64,000 bases of DNA from Lutjanus erythropterus (GCA_020091685.1 CM034603.1:39131209-39195208); one strand, 5' to 3'; shown: positions 22,154 through 31,991, counted from the first letter of the stretch. A program made the numbers and translations. The notes: generated from the sequence alone by a model not told the origin.

Positions 22154-25100
22154 GTGAGTTGGAAAGCAGTATTTGATGAGTTTTCATTAAAGACCATATT
22201 CACAATTTGTTTTTTGGAAAGTTGCCTGGCCTTAAATATCATAAATCATCCAAAATTCCTGTTGACTGTGTATTTTTTCAGGCATTGGATAAGAAAGGCA
22301 TTGGCCATCTTGGAGAAAAGGACCTCAAAGAACGGAACAAACGTATTCAGGAGGAGAACCGCAGAGAGCTGCAGAAGGTATGAGCTGTGGGATAGGTTTT
22401 CTTTGTTGCTGTACAATGTTTGTGTTAGCAGCGACAGCCTCTTCATTAATCATACTAACTTTGTGTATGAAGGTCAAACAGCTGCGTCTGGAGAGGGAGC
22501 GAGAGAAGGCGATGAGAGAGACGGAGCTGGAGATGCTGCAGAGGGAGAAGGAGGCGGAGCATTTCAAGACCTGGGCTGAACAGGAGGACAACTTCCATCT
22601 GCATCAGGCCAAACTAAGGCGAGTGAAAAGTGCTTTACGAACAGATTTGTTCTTAAGTGGTGTGTACGAGTGATTTAAGAGAACTTCTAGCATTCACCAG
22701 TTTTTTCATATTTTAAGTTTTCTTTCAGATGCACGACTGGTCCAGACCTGTCACAGAGTCATGTGTAGTCAATCTGCTGTTACCACACTGAATTTTTTCA
22801 CTGATGACTATATATTTCATTCATTTGAAAACATTATGAGTTTGAAAGCTAAATTACACTTCATAATTATGTCACCATTATGCTGTTTGACTGTATTTGA
22901 AATTAAAACATAATTGTAAATTTACACATAAAGTCTATCATCATTCATTCAGTGATCTATTATTACCTGCTGTCAGGTGTATTGGCCTTATATCATGCAG
23001 GTTTGTGATGTCTCTGTCAAGGTGAACATCCTCACTTATTTTGTCATCTCCTGATGAAAACTTCCCCAAAACTCTCCTCCTGCTGCAGTCTTGGATCACC
23101 CCTTAGTGTGGCGAGTCGTTTTTTTTTCTCTTAAGTAATTTTCATATTGAGACATTTCTTTATTTCAGTGACAGTCCGAACCTCCGGTAACAGCATTAAC
23201 AGCATTCGCTTTTCCCGTTTCTTTGCTTTAGCAGGTCTTTTGATTCCACTGCTGACACTGTTAAAATGACATATCTTCTTTTATGGATTTCTTAAAGCAG
23301 AACGTCAAACTTCAAACTTGTAACTTCCTGACATATGGAGCAGAAAGCATTATTATCGGGGCATTAATTATGCTGATTTACAAGTCTCATGCTCTTGCAG
23401 TCAAATATGCACAGGTGGATAATTTACATATGAACATATGAAAAATAGTAAGAGAAATTTGAGACAAGAATACGAAAAAGTTCTTGCATGAGGCCCATTG
23501 TCTTTTTCAGAATAAGAGCAAAAATTTGTGTATTTTTTTTTCATGTAGTGAGTTACTGCACATGTCCATTAGCAGCTTCCCCTTTTCATGTCACAGAGGA
23601 TTTCTCTTGCTGTTTAATTTCATCTGTTTGTTTGCACATTTGCAGTTACGCTCTAGGCTCCTACAGCTGCTCCTTAATATGTCTATGCCCTGTCTGACAA
23701 TAATGTGTGTCCTGTGTGTGTGCAGGTCTAAGATTAGAATACGTGATGGTCGTGCCAAGCCTATTGACCTGTTGGCCAAGTACATCAGTGCAGAAGATGA
23801 CGATCTCGCTGTGGAGATGCATGAGCCGTATACGTTTCTTAACGGGTTAACCGTCACCGACATGGACGACCTGCTGGAGGACATTAAGGTGTGTGGCTCT
23901 GTTCCATTCAGATGTAAAATTAGAACAGCTCGAATCACACATGGCTATAAGAACTGCTATAAACACTGCAGCCTCTTTTAACTCTTGTAAAATATCCAGT
24001 AAATATGCTTCCACACTGTAAAAGCTGCATCACCAACATATGTATTTACTTAACGCCTACATTGTTACCACAGCAACCTGTGCAGATAGGTAGGTGACGT
24101 CGGGACACACAAATCAGATCTGATCATGTTCAATTAACAGTGGAGACAGTCTGTCTTAAAGACCTGATATAGAGAAAAATCTGATTTCCCTCAAGTCTGA
24201 ACAAAGCCTCTGTGTCTGAGTCACATCTGTCTGCCATTGTCTTTTTCTGTCACTGAGGGGCGCCAAATCTTAAAACTAAGATGTGTTCAATTTAACTTGG
24301 ACATGAAACCTGTGAACAGTGATGCCTCAAGCCCAAAATGTAAATTGATTATAAATGTTTTATCTCCTGCAGATTGATCCTAAACATGAGTGAGGCCTTG
24401 TGTTAAAATGAACTCCGTCTGTTTATGGTTTACTGTATGAGTGTTGTTGTGCTGGCAGGTGTACATGGAGTTGGAGCAAGGGAAGAACGTGGACTTCTGG
24501 AGAGACATGACGACCATCACCGAGGACGAGATCAGCAAACTGAGAAAACTGGAGGCCTCTGGGAAAGGACCAGGTACGAAATTTTCCTGTTAAACAGTTT
24601 GTGTTGACGTGTTTTGGGTTTTTTTTTACATATGAGTCCTGCAACAATTTGTCTCACACCTGTGTCTGTTCATGCAAACTTTTTAATTCTCAGGTGATCG
24701 CCGTGAGGGCATCAACACAGCCGTGAGCACTGATGTACAGACGGTGTTCAAAGGAAAGACATACAGCCAGTTGCAGGCGCTACACGTGAACATCGAGTCG
24801 AAGATTCGGGCCGGAGGGTCCAATCTGGACATCGGTTACTGGGAGAGTTTGTTGCAGCAAGTCAGAGTCTACATGGCCAGAGCAAGGTATTAAAGTGGGA
24901 ACCCTTACTGTGTTTCTGCTGTTGTAATAATATAAGGGATAGTTCCTACAGTAGATGGCTGTTGAAACAACCCCAGTTTGGAGAAGAAGAGCATGGAAGC
25001 TGAGCAATAAACTGCTGTGGACAGGGTCAGCAACAAAATATATTTTAGACACTTAAAATTATCCACCTAAAAAAAAAAACAATCAATATCAGTTTAAGTG

Positions 25101-27400
25101 TACACTATATTTAGAATACTTTGACGGAGACTGCTGTTATAAAAGCCAATATCACTTGCTCACGCTGCTGGTCTGCTTCTGCCTTGATTGGTTTGTTTGT
25201 TTATGTTATTGAGTGACTGTGATGTTGTAAAATGATAGTTTGGATTAAATGAAGTCACACAATAACACAAATGAACTGATTGTGGACCAGAAACAACATA
25301 AAATTATTAGTTTGGAGGCTGATATTTTGCTTTGATAACTGCAGTTATGCATCAGTAAAGGCTGTCTGACAGCAAAGTAAAGCAGTGAAAATATAAATGT
25401 AGCGCATAACTTCCACTGATACTGTTTTTTAGGTGGCTAAAACACCTTTTGTTGCTGAACCTGTCCACAGCAGGACATTGCTTAGCTTCTGTGCTGAAGG
25501 CCATCTACTGTAGCTAATACACTATGAATAAATACCTCATACAATCACACACTAAATAATCCAAATTATCCCTTTAAATTCCTGTTTTGAACACATGTAC
25601 CCAACATAAATATAAAGTTTGAAGTTACATGGATAGACACTAGAAATGTGTGTTAAACTACAATTTTCTGTTCCAGGCTGAGAGAACGACACCAGGACGT
25701 GCGTCAGAAGCTGTTTGCTGAAACAGGAACAAGGAGTCCCAAATGACCCCTTGTTCCCCATCATCAAAGAGGAGCAAACAAGTGACGAAGATGTGTAAGT
25801 TACCTAGAAACCACACACATCCTGGAAATGTGGGGAAATGGTGGCTCAGTCTGTTTACATCCATATTTTCAGTAGCAGTGACCTGGGGTTCAAATTTCAC
25901 ATCACACTATGTCAATTCTCACTTCTGTGTTTCTTTTGAGGATGTGTATTATAGTACAGTGGGTCAATATTTGCATCAACTTGTCCCTCAAAGAAAATTT
26001 GAACCCAAATGTTTCTGCACCATCAGGAGAGAGCAGAAGAGCAAACGAGGGCGACAGTAACCGAAGAGCCTGGTCCATCTTCATCCTTCTCCGCAAAACA
26101 GAAGAGCAGAGAAACAGAAGAGGACGAAGAGGAGGCCGGTCCGTCGACATCAGCAGCAGGAGACCAAGATGAGCATGGAGGAGAAGAGAGTGATAAGAAG
26201 GATGAGGAGGAGAAGGGCGAGGTGGTGGAAGCTGTGTTGACGGAGGAGGACTTGATCCAGCAGAGCCAGGCGGAGTACGACTCGGTCGCTACAGCCCCAC
26301 GCTGCTCACGTCCTCCGAGCTGCCGCTGGACTCGCACGATCACGCCGAGGAGGACCTGCACAGGCTGCAGTTAGCACGACAGACTACAAGTCACCGGTAA
26401 GAGACCACACACAGACACGAAGAGCCTCTCAATCAGAATCACAAAATTATCAGGAAAAATAACCTGTAATAGTTACAGTTTGGTTACATTTAGCCAGCAA
26501 AATGACACAAAAATATTTTGGTAGGTTTGTTTAGTGTTTGGAACCAAGAAATACTGGAATAGGGTTAGGAGCAAGAAATACTTGGGTAGATTTAGGTTCA
26601 AATATGTACATTAATCCATTAAGGTGGGCGTGTCTTATACATTGAGGACAGATGGACCCTTCTCCACTTTTCCACGTACTTTAACTCTACATGTTGTTAC
26701 AACCATACATAATGTAGCCTATACTACTAATTTCTGACACCTAGCTTACTTTACTCACTCCAAAACAGCTGACTGAAACATGTCTATTTTTCTTTTTGAC
26801 ATTTCAAAATTTGCTTCAAACTCACCAATGAGATGAAAACATGGCGTATGATGTATGAAATATGTTGATTTATACATATGTGTATTTTTCCTCAAGACGC
26901 CACTCTTGCTTCTTTGACATCTGTGTCAGGTGATGCCAACGAGCGCCGAGGATGCTTTCGTCGTGCGTGCAGAGAGGGCATGGGCAACGACGAGGCCCAG
27001 TTCAGCGGAGTTCCCGTCACGGGAAGATGTACTTGGCGGACAAATACCGTCCCAGGAAGCCCGCTTCTTCAACAGGGTCCACAGGATTCGAGTGGAACAA
27101 GTACAACCAGACGCATTACGACTTCGACAACCCTCCGCCCAAGATCGCCCAGGGTTACAAGTTCAACATCTTTATCCAGACCTGATTGACAAGCGCTCCA
27201 CCCCGCAGTACTTCCTGCCCAGTCCCGACAACAAGGACTTTGGGATTTTAAGGTTCCACGCAGGCCCTCCGCACGAGGACATCGCTTTAAGATTGTGAAC
27301 AGGAGTGGGAGTACTCGCACGACACGGCTTCCGCTGTCAGTTCGCCAACGGAATCTTCCAGCTGTGGTTCCACTTCAAGAGGTACCGCTACAGGAGATAG
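21559..27400 (+). CDS. cactin: Cactin, spliceosome-associated factor (5' end missing, 3' exons damaged)
   Basis: Cactin is a conserved nuclear protein that joins the spliceosome and also modulates NF-kB/IkB signalling. Nine exons are visible. The N-terminus is an Arg/Ser/Asp/Glu-rich region (about 150 residues), then the EKRARRLAKKEAKEKKRREK and MGWSDEYMGYTNADNPFGDN signature, the central Cactin_mid segment (SKIRIRDGRAKPIDLLAKYI, LLEDIKVYMELEQGKN, ITEDEISKLRKLEASGKGPG, LDIGYWESLLQQVRVYMARA), an acidic linker, and the C-terminal Cactus-binding domain (NKYNQTHYDFDNPPPKIAQG, RFHAGPPHEDIA, FANGIFQLWFHFKRYRYRR). Exons 21559-24886 read cleanly. Exons at 25677, about 26027 and 26930 carry several small deletions and would not give one frame as written. 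The exon with the start codon was not found. A candidate poly(A) signal ATTAAA lies at 27591. Confidence 0.93.
22282..22377 (+). CDS. cactin: CACTIN exon B
   Basis: Acceptor tattttttcag, donor AAG|GTATGA, 32 codons (ALDKKGIGHLGEKDLKERNK through RRELQK). Phase 0 at both ends. Confidence 0.94.
22473..22618 (+). CDS. cactin: CACTIN exon C, followed by a GC-AG intron
   Basis: Acceptor tgtgtatgaag; encodes VKQLRLEREREKAMRETELE through DNFHLHQAKLR. The only boundary that keeps LR-SKIRIRD in frame is CTAAG|GCGAGT, a GC donor (22619-22620) with otherwise good consensus. Confidence 0.9.
23726..23888 (+). CDS. cactin: CACTIN exon D
   Basis: Acceptor gtgtgtgtgcag, donor AAG|GTGTGT. Encodes SKIRIRDGRAKPIDLLAKYI through MDDLLEDIK, close to residue-for-residue with mammalian Cactin. 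Confidence 0.95.
24459..24573 (+). CDS. cactin: CACTIN exon E
   Basis: Acceptor gtgctggcag, donor CAG|GTACGA. Encodes VYMELEQGKNVDFWRDMTTI through ASGKGP. Confidence 0.95.
24694..24886 (+). CDS. cactin: CACTIN exon F
   Basis: Acceptor tttaattctcag, donor AAG|GTATTA. Encodes GDRREGINTAVSTDVQTVFK through LLQQVRVYMARA. The last 11 bases are also the left edge of the duplicated segment. Confidence 0.95.
24930..25575. mobile_element. Long-inverted-repeat MITE, family P, in CACTIN intron F (copy 1)
   Basis: The left arm (ctacagtagatggctgttga, then ctgctgtggacagggtcagc) is the inverse of the right arm (gttgctgaacctgtccacag, then gccatctactgtag). The outer ends aagggatag and attatcccttt are also inverse. 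Belongs with 18880-19660. Confidence 0.8.
25677..25794 (+). CDS. cactin: CACTIN exon G, copy 1 (frameshifted)
   Basis: Five bases shorter than the clean copy at 30783-30905: ctg is missing after GACGTG and aa after TGTTT. The frame breaks after LRERHQDV. Donor GT|GTAAGT is unchanged. Confidence 0.8.
26027..26396 (+). CDS. cactin: CACTIN exon H, copy 1 (acidic linker; indels)
   Basis: The first boundary is uncertain: the likely acceptor caccatcag does not fit the phase of exon G, probably because of a nearby indel. It encodes an acidic stretch (SRETEEDEEEAGPSTSAAGD), then VLTEEDLIQQSQAEYDS. After that, indels relative to copy 2 destroy the frame (cc to c in GACTCCGG, loss of ac in CACACG, changes in GCAGACAGC). 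Donor CACCG|GTAAGA. Confidence 0.7.
26930..27400 (+). pseudogene. cactin: CACTIN last exon I with many small deletions
   Basis: Acceptor ctgtgtcag. The C-terminal domain is recognisable but spread over all three frames: SAEDAFV, then KMYLADKYRPRKP, then YPDLIDKRSTPQYFLPSPDN, then GIFQLWFHFKRYRYRR and TAG at 27398. Most breaks are losses of one base from a short homopolymer or dinucleotide: ggga for ggg-aa at MTGK, cccgc for cccc-gc, tttaag for tttt-aag, aggagtgg for agggagtgg. The pattern fits uncorrected long-read errors better than slow decay, because amino acids between the breaks are hardly altered. Confidence 0.85.
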
Positions 27401-27799
27401 AGGCCACATACCAGGACGGACCAAGAGCCCAGTCACTGGGTTTTAACCATATACAGCATTTTAGACATGTGCGGTCAGTGTGCTTGTTGCATTATTTTTT
27501 GCTCTCACAGCAAAAAACTGTTTCTAAAGCTACAAATCACTCTGTACTGTTGTCTGAAAAGTAAATTGTAATTTAGTTTGAAAATTACACATTAAAGGTT
27601 TTTGTCCCATTTTTACTATTTGCCTCTGGTTGATGTTTTTCTGTTGTCAACTCCTATTTAAAACATGTAATTTTACAGTTAAAAGACTGAACATCTGAAA
27701 CTTAGTCTGCAGAAAGAGACGATAAGACATAAGAGACAGTATCTTCAAAACCTGAGCTGTCAAATGCAAAGAACAAAGGTGATTCATAACGCACCTGAC
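27401..27799. other. CACTIN 3' UTR and flank
   Basis: No further coding sequence. ATTAAA at 27591-27596 is a plausible poly(A) signal about 190 bases after the stop. Confidence 0.45.
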
Positions 27800-28218
27800 T
27801 TCCACATTTGTTCTTCACATTCTTTGCAAGTCCAATCTTGCTGAAAAATAGTAAACCCTGTTCGCTGTATTTGGAAACGCCTGAGAATGAAGACAGGCAC
27901 GAAGACCAAGATTATCTTTGTGGTGGTTTAATAGAGCTTTGCAAAGGATCAGTACACAGTCACACAGAAAGCGTAAAGGGAACTGATGATGAGTCAAGAA
28001 TGTAAATCTGTCTTATAGGGTGAGGAGATGAAGGAGGTTGGGTCAGGATGGACCTGAAGTGCTTATTGGGAGAGTCAGGATGTGATTGTGTTATCAGAAG
28101 TTGTTGGGAGAAGGAGAACATCTGTGTGTTCAAGGACAAGTAACCAGTTAGTGTCTGACAATACATGAGAAGTAACTATGAGGAACAACAGTGACCAGTT
28201 CAGTATATAATTTTCCCA
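27800..28218 (-). mobile_element. Retroviral LTR (minus), 3' LTR of an endogenous retrovirus remnant
   Basis: Read on the minus strand, a purine-rich tract (aaaggggattatag) precedes TGGGAAAATT at 28218, a likely LTR start. About 200 bases on is a TATA box, ccctataaga (inverse at 28012-28021), and about 90 bases further a poly(A) signal ATTAAA (inverse at 27926-27931). That is the U3-R-U5 order. The exact U5 end near 27800 is uncertain. Orientation and position match the pol remnants just upstream on the same strand. No second LTR was recognised. Confidence 0.55.
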
Positions 28219-28839
28219 CTATAATCCCCTTTGATCATACGTGATCACATAAAAGGAAAGTAAAGGAAAATATAAAAGACCATAAAAGATCACACCTTCA
28301 CTACAAATAATAATCCTCACATATGATAACAATAGTAAAGTATAAGAAAGTGAAGAAAGAAAATCTGCAATACTACGTCAATTCTGATTTTAAAACATTA
28401 CTTCATAAAATACTACCCTGGAAAAAGCAAGATGCTGTTGTTACAGGTGGGAGAATTCAGTATAACAAATGCAAGCAACTTAGGAAAGTTACATATTTAT
28501 TAATACATAAATGTCAAAATCTGGATTGTCAACAGGATCAGGAATGTCTTCAGCATTCCATGGTGGGAGCCAATCAGCAGTAGCTAACTGTGTCGTCTGA
28601 TGGAAAACAGTTTTTTTCTCTGTAGGGCATGAACTCGTGAAAAGAAAACACACTGAACCTCACAGGCCACACCATCCAGGGTGTCTGAATGCATGTCATG
28701 GCTGCTGTTGGAGTTCCATCTCTGATCCCACGATCACTGAGGTTCACTCAGCACGCCACTTAGTTGGAGCCGTGCAAGTTCTCTGGACAGTATGCCAATA
28801 CTGTTACCTCTTCTTCTCGTCCCGATGTGATGACCTGTT
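28219..28839 (-). other. Probable deleted part of the retroviral insertion
   Basis: Lies between the integrase remnant and the LTR on the minus strand, where an envelope gene would sit. No envelope reading frame is recognisable; the stretch is AT-rich and far too short. Confidence 0.35.
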
Positions 28840-29504
28840 CTGTCATAGGTGTCTCTGGTGGAGGTGGAACCCTTTGCAGTGGCTGGCATGGATTCAGGTG
28901 ACCCTTTCGGCAAATTTTACTGCCGTCTGTGTGGTCAGCAGCACCTGGAAAGGACCCATCCGCTGCGTCGAGCGCCAGGTCTTTTGTCTCAGGTCTCTCA
29001 CCACTACCTAGTCACCAGGCTGCAGGTCATGAAGAGGTCCTGTGGCTGGAGCTGGTAGTGCTTTTTCACCTGCTTGTACGTTAGATAAAACAGCTGTAGG
29101 AGTGGAGGGTGTGTTAGGGTCATCATATAGAAAGAAATTCAGACATAGTTCATTCTGGCAGCTGCATCTCCTTTGTGTTCTCCTGTGAAACCTGGTCATT
29201 GTTACAAGTGTGAGCATGACATTTACACACAGCAACCTGTTTTGGGAGCAGAACAGCATCCAGCAGTTGTAAAACAAGAGTGTGATGCTATACGTTTACC
29301 AGATGATATTTAAAAATTTCTGTTTTCAAATTGTACCAAAATCATGCATAAAGCCAAAACACATCTACTGTCTGTGTAGATATTCACTGTTTTGTCTGTT
29401 GCTAGATTACATGCTTCTATGAGAGCTGTGAGCTCTGCTGTTTGTGCAGACAGTGAAGCAGGAAGTGATTTGGCATTGAGTGTACCATGTGCAGTTACCA
29501 CCAA
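28840..29504 (-). mobile_element. Endogenous retrovirus pol remnant: RNase H and integrase C-terminal pieces
   Basis: On the minus strand, 29504-29355 reads as an RNase H segment with the conserved QTAEL and YTDSR boxes of gammaretrovirus-like elements. About 29060-28845 reads as the SH3-like C-terminal part of integrase with its PGD and GPFQVLL boxes. The integrase catalytic core between them is missing (29060-29355 shows no match) and stops and frame changes are present. This is a defective, ancient copy. gag, most of pol and a 5' LTR are not seen. Confidence 0.75.
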
Positions 29505-29870
29505 TGGTGGAAAGGGTACTAGAAATCTTTATTCAAGTACAAGTACTGTTAGACTGCTAAAACCTTACTCAATTACAAATAAAAGTACTGGCGTTAGAAA
29601 TATACTTCAATAAAAGTTCAATAGTTGAAAGCTTTAACTGATTAATCATTGATCATTTATAAGATTCATAACACCATTTATTTTCCTAATTTTTTTTTTT
29701 TTTTTCTTTTAAGTCAAAGTTTAAGTTTCCTTATTCAACAAACAATATCAAATGAGGTGCAGTTACTTCCATGATTATTGATTTATCATCAATGAACACA
29801 TTTCTAATTAGGTAAATCCTAAATGCCAATTAATTGACTAATGATTAATCATTAACACCTTAACAGTTGT
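29490..29870. repeat. Teleost 'ACTTAAGTAC' interspersed repeat, copy
   Basis: Starts accaatggtggaaagggtac and runs through ttcaagtacaagtactgtta and aaataaaagtactgg, matching 12690-12780. It abuts the retroviral remnant. Confidence 0.7.
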
Positions 29871-29999
29871 TGCCAACACCATTTTGTTTTGTTTTTCAGT
29901 TGTTTGTCTTTTCATTGGCTCGTTTGTGTCAGAGTCTACTTTGCCAGAGCAAGGTATTAAAGTGGGAACCTTACTGTGTTTCTGCTGTTGTAATAATAT

Positions 30000-30675
30000 A
30001 AAGGATAGTTCCTACAGTAGATGGCTGTTGAAACAACCCCAGTTTGGAGAAGAAGAGCATGGAAGCTGAGCAATAAACTGCTGTGGACAGGGTCAGCAAC
30101 AAAATATATTTTAGCCACTTAAAATTACCCACCAAAAAAACCCAATCAATATCAGTTTAAGTGTTCACTATATTTAGAATAATTTTGACGGAGACTGCTG
30201 TTATAAAAGCCAATATCACTCTCTTCAAATCAACCAAACTCCATAGTCGGAATTGGTCATTTTACCGCAGAACACAGGAGCTGCTGGTCTGCTTCTGCCT
30301 TGATTGGTTTGTTTGTTTATGTTATTGAGTGACTAAAGTAAAATGATAGTTTGGATTAAATTAAGTCACACAATAACACAAATGAACTGATTGTGGACCA
30401 GAAACAACATAAAATTATTAGTTTGGAGGCTGATATTTGCTTTGATAACTGCAGTTTTGCATCAGAAAAGGCTGTCTGACAGCAAAGTAAAGCAGTGAAA
30501 ATATAAATGTAGCGTACACTTCCACTGATACTGTTTTTAGGTGGCTAAACACCTTTTGTTGCGAACCTGTCCACAGCAGGACATTGCTTAGCTTCTGTGC
30601 TGAAGGCCATGTACTGTAGTTAATACACTATGAATAAATACCTCATACAATCCCACATTAAATAATCCAAATTAT
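30000..30675. mobile_element. Long-inverted-repeat MITE, family P, copy in the duplicated segment
   Basis: Same element and position as 24930-25575. It includes a block at about 30222-30285 (aaccaaactccatagtcgg, then cgcagaacacaggagct) that copy 1 has lost and that other family members have. Confidence 0.8.
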
Positions 30676-30782
30676 CCCTTTAAATTCCTGTTTTGAACAC
30701 ATGTACCCAACATAAATATAAAGTTTGAAGTTACATGGATAGACACTAGAAATGTGTGTTAAACTACAATTTTCTGTTCCAG

Positions 30783-30905
30783 GCTGAGAGAGCGACACCA
30801 GGACGTGCTGCGTCAGAAGATGTTTAAGCTGAAACAGGAACAAGGAGTCCCAAATGACCCCTTGTTCCCCATCATCAAAGAGGAGCAAACAAGTGACGAA
30901 GATGT
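30783..30905 (+). CDS. cactin: CACTIN exon G, copy 2 (intact)
   Basis: Encodes LRERHQDVLRQKMFKLKQEQ, then GVPNDPLFPIIKEEQTSDED, in one frame that fits exon F (phase 2) at its start. Donor GT|GTAAGT. Confidence 0.9.
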
Positions 30906-31107
30906 GTAAGTTACCTAGAAACCACACACATCCTGAAAATGTGGGGAAATGGTGGCTCAGTCTGTTAACATCCATATTTTCAGTAGCAGTGACCTGGGGT
31001 TCAAATTTCACATCACACTATGTCAATTCTCACTTCTGTGTTTCTTTTAAGGATGTGTATTATGGTACAGTGGGTCAATATTTGCATCAACTTGTCCCTC
31101 CAAGAAA

Positions 31108-31256
31108 CTTGATCCAGCAGAGCCAGACGGAGTACGACTCCGGTCGCTACAGCCCCACGTTGCTCACGTCCTCCGAGCTGCCGCTGGACTCGCACACGAT
31201 CACGCCGGAGGACCTGCACAGGCTGCAGTTCGCACGCAGACAGCTACAAGTCACCG
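31108..31256 (+). pseudogene. cactin: CACTIN exon H, copy 2 (lacks the acidic half and its acceptor)
   Basis: Encodes LIQQSQTEYDSGRYSPTLLT, then SSELPLDSHTITPEDLHRLQ and RRQLQVT in a clean frame with donor CACCG|GTAAGA. The exon's first 220 or so bases and its splice acceptor are deleted: intron sequence (cttgtccctccaagaa) runs straight into acttgatccag. No last exon follows, so this copy cannot make a complete protein. Confidence 0.8.
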
Positions 31257-31561
31257 GTAAGAGACCACACACCAGACACGAAGAGCCTCTCAATCAGAAT
31301 CACAAAATTATCAGGAAAATTAGCGTGTTCTGCATCAGACACATCAGCCAAAAGGCTTAGACTGCATTAAAATACAAGGATCTAGATCAGAAAAGTAGAG
31401 TGTCTGATCAGAAAGCCAGTCAAGTACAGTTATTTTGACTGAGGTTTATAGATGTGGTCCGTGTGTGTACATGGTTGTGTTTGTAAATGAAAAAAAATGA
31501 AATAAAGTTTTTTTTTTTTTTAAGTTCAGTTCCACTCTAGACCGTTGTCTCGCTGGTGCTA

Positions 31562-31623
31562 TGACGTCATCGTGACGTCAGAGCGGCATGCTTTGATGCG
31601 TCACTCCGACTGTCTATATAAGC
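31562..31623 (+). promoter_or_regulatory. Tandem CRE sites and TATA box
   Basis: Two perfect CRE palindromes TGACGTCA (31562-31569 and 31573-31580, 11 bases apart), a TGCGTCA half-like site at about 31597, and TATATAAG at 31616-31623. This is a compact RNA polymerase II core promoter of the kind seen in cAMP/stress-inducible genes and in viral early promoters. It directs transcription towards the ORF at 31752. Confidence 0.6.
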
Positions 31624-31751
31624 CTTAAAGGGCTCTAAGTACATTTTTTCGTCAAATTGTGTAGGAGACAGTACAAATTCATTTGTGAAGTCACATTAAA
31701 AAGAGCAACAGACATTTTTTTTAAACTTCCAATTCAGACACTAACAGCATC

Positions 31752-31991
31752 ATGTTTGCGATTGGTTTCATTGTGGGAGCTGTAATAACAAAAGGTGTTA
31801 GAAAACTCGTGGAGACATACTTGTCTTCCGAAGAAACGGACAAAATTGCAGATGGGGAATCCACAACAGAGCCCGGACAGGATCAGTACGATAAGACCAA
31901 AGGTGTTAAAGAACTCATGCAGTCACACTTGCTGCAAATGCTGCCAGCGCAGTGCAGTGCTGACACAACAGACAAAATAAGAGCAGAATAT
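31752..31991 (+). CDS. Unrecognised ORF start (80 codons), cut off by an N
   Basis: The ATG (context catcATGT) lies 129 bases after the TATA box and opens an 80-codon frame that reaches the single N at 31992 without a stop. It begins with a hydrophobic stretch (MFAIGFIVGAVITKGV), which could be a signal-anchor. It then has an internal duplication: TKGVRKLVETYL with ETDKI, and about 45 residues later TKGVKELMQSHL with TTDKI. The codons show no intron signals. Sequence after the N is a copy of 15921-16097 and is not its continuation. I do not know this protein. It could be a single-exon inducible host gene, or the start of a mobile or viral gene. Confidence 0.5.

Larger units (their letters stand above)
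24876..26456 (+). repeat. CACTIN 3' segment, duplicated copy 1
   Basis: From the end of exon F to just past exon H this matches 29943-31321 almost base for base, apart from indels. Copy 1 has the acidic-linker part of exon H (about 275 bases, roughly 25999-26251) that copy 2 lacks. Copy 2 has a block of about 60-70 bases near 30222-30285 that copy 1 lacks. Confidence 0.9.
29943..31321 (+). repeat. CACTIN 3' segment, duplicated copy 2 (clean but internally deleted)
   Basis: Second copy of 24876-26456. It contains the last 11 bases of exon F, a family P MITE (30000-30675), an intact exon G and a shortened exon H. Similarity stops at about 31321. The C-terminal exon is not repeated. Confidence 0.9.

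Noticed and set aside
21566-22242. Minus-strand and alternative plus-strand frames across CACTIN exon A
   Set aside because: Shadows of the RS/RD-rich coding sequence, where GA-rich codons leave other frames open.
20941-27400. A METAP1D-CACTIN fusion protein
   Set aside because: METAP1D exon 5 ends in phase 0 while CACTIN exon A needs two incoming bases, so direct splicing would be out of frame.
28637-29058. Plus-strand open frames of 69-124 codons
   Set aside because: They are antisense to the retroviral integrase remnant on the minus strand.
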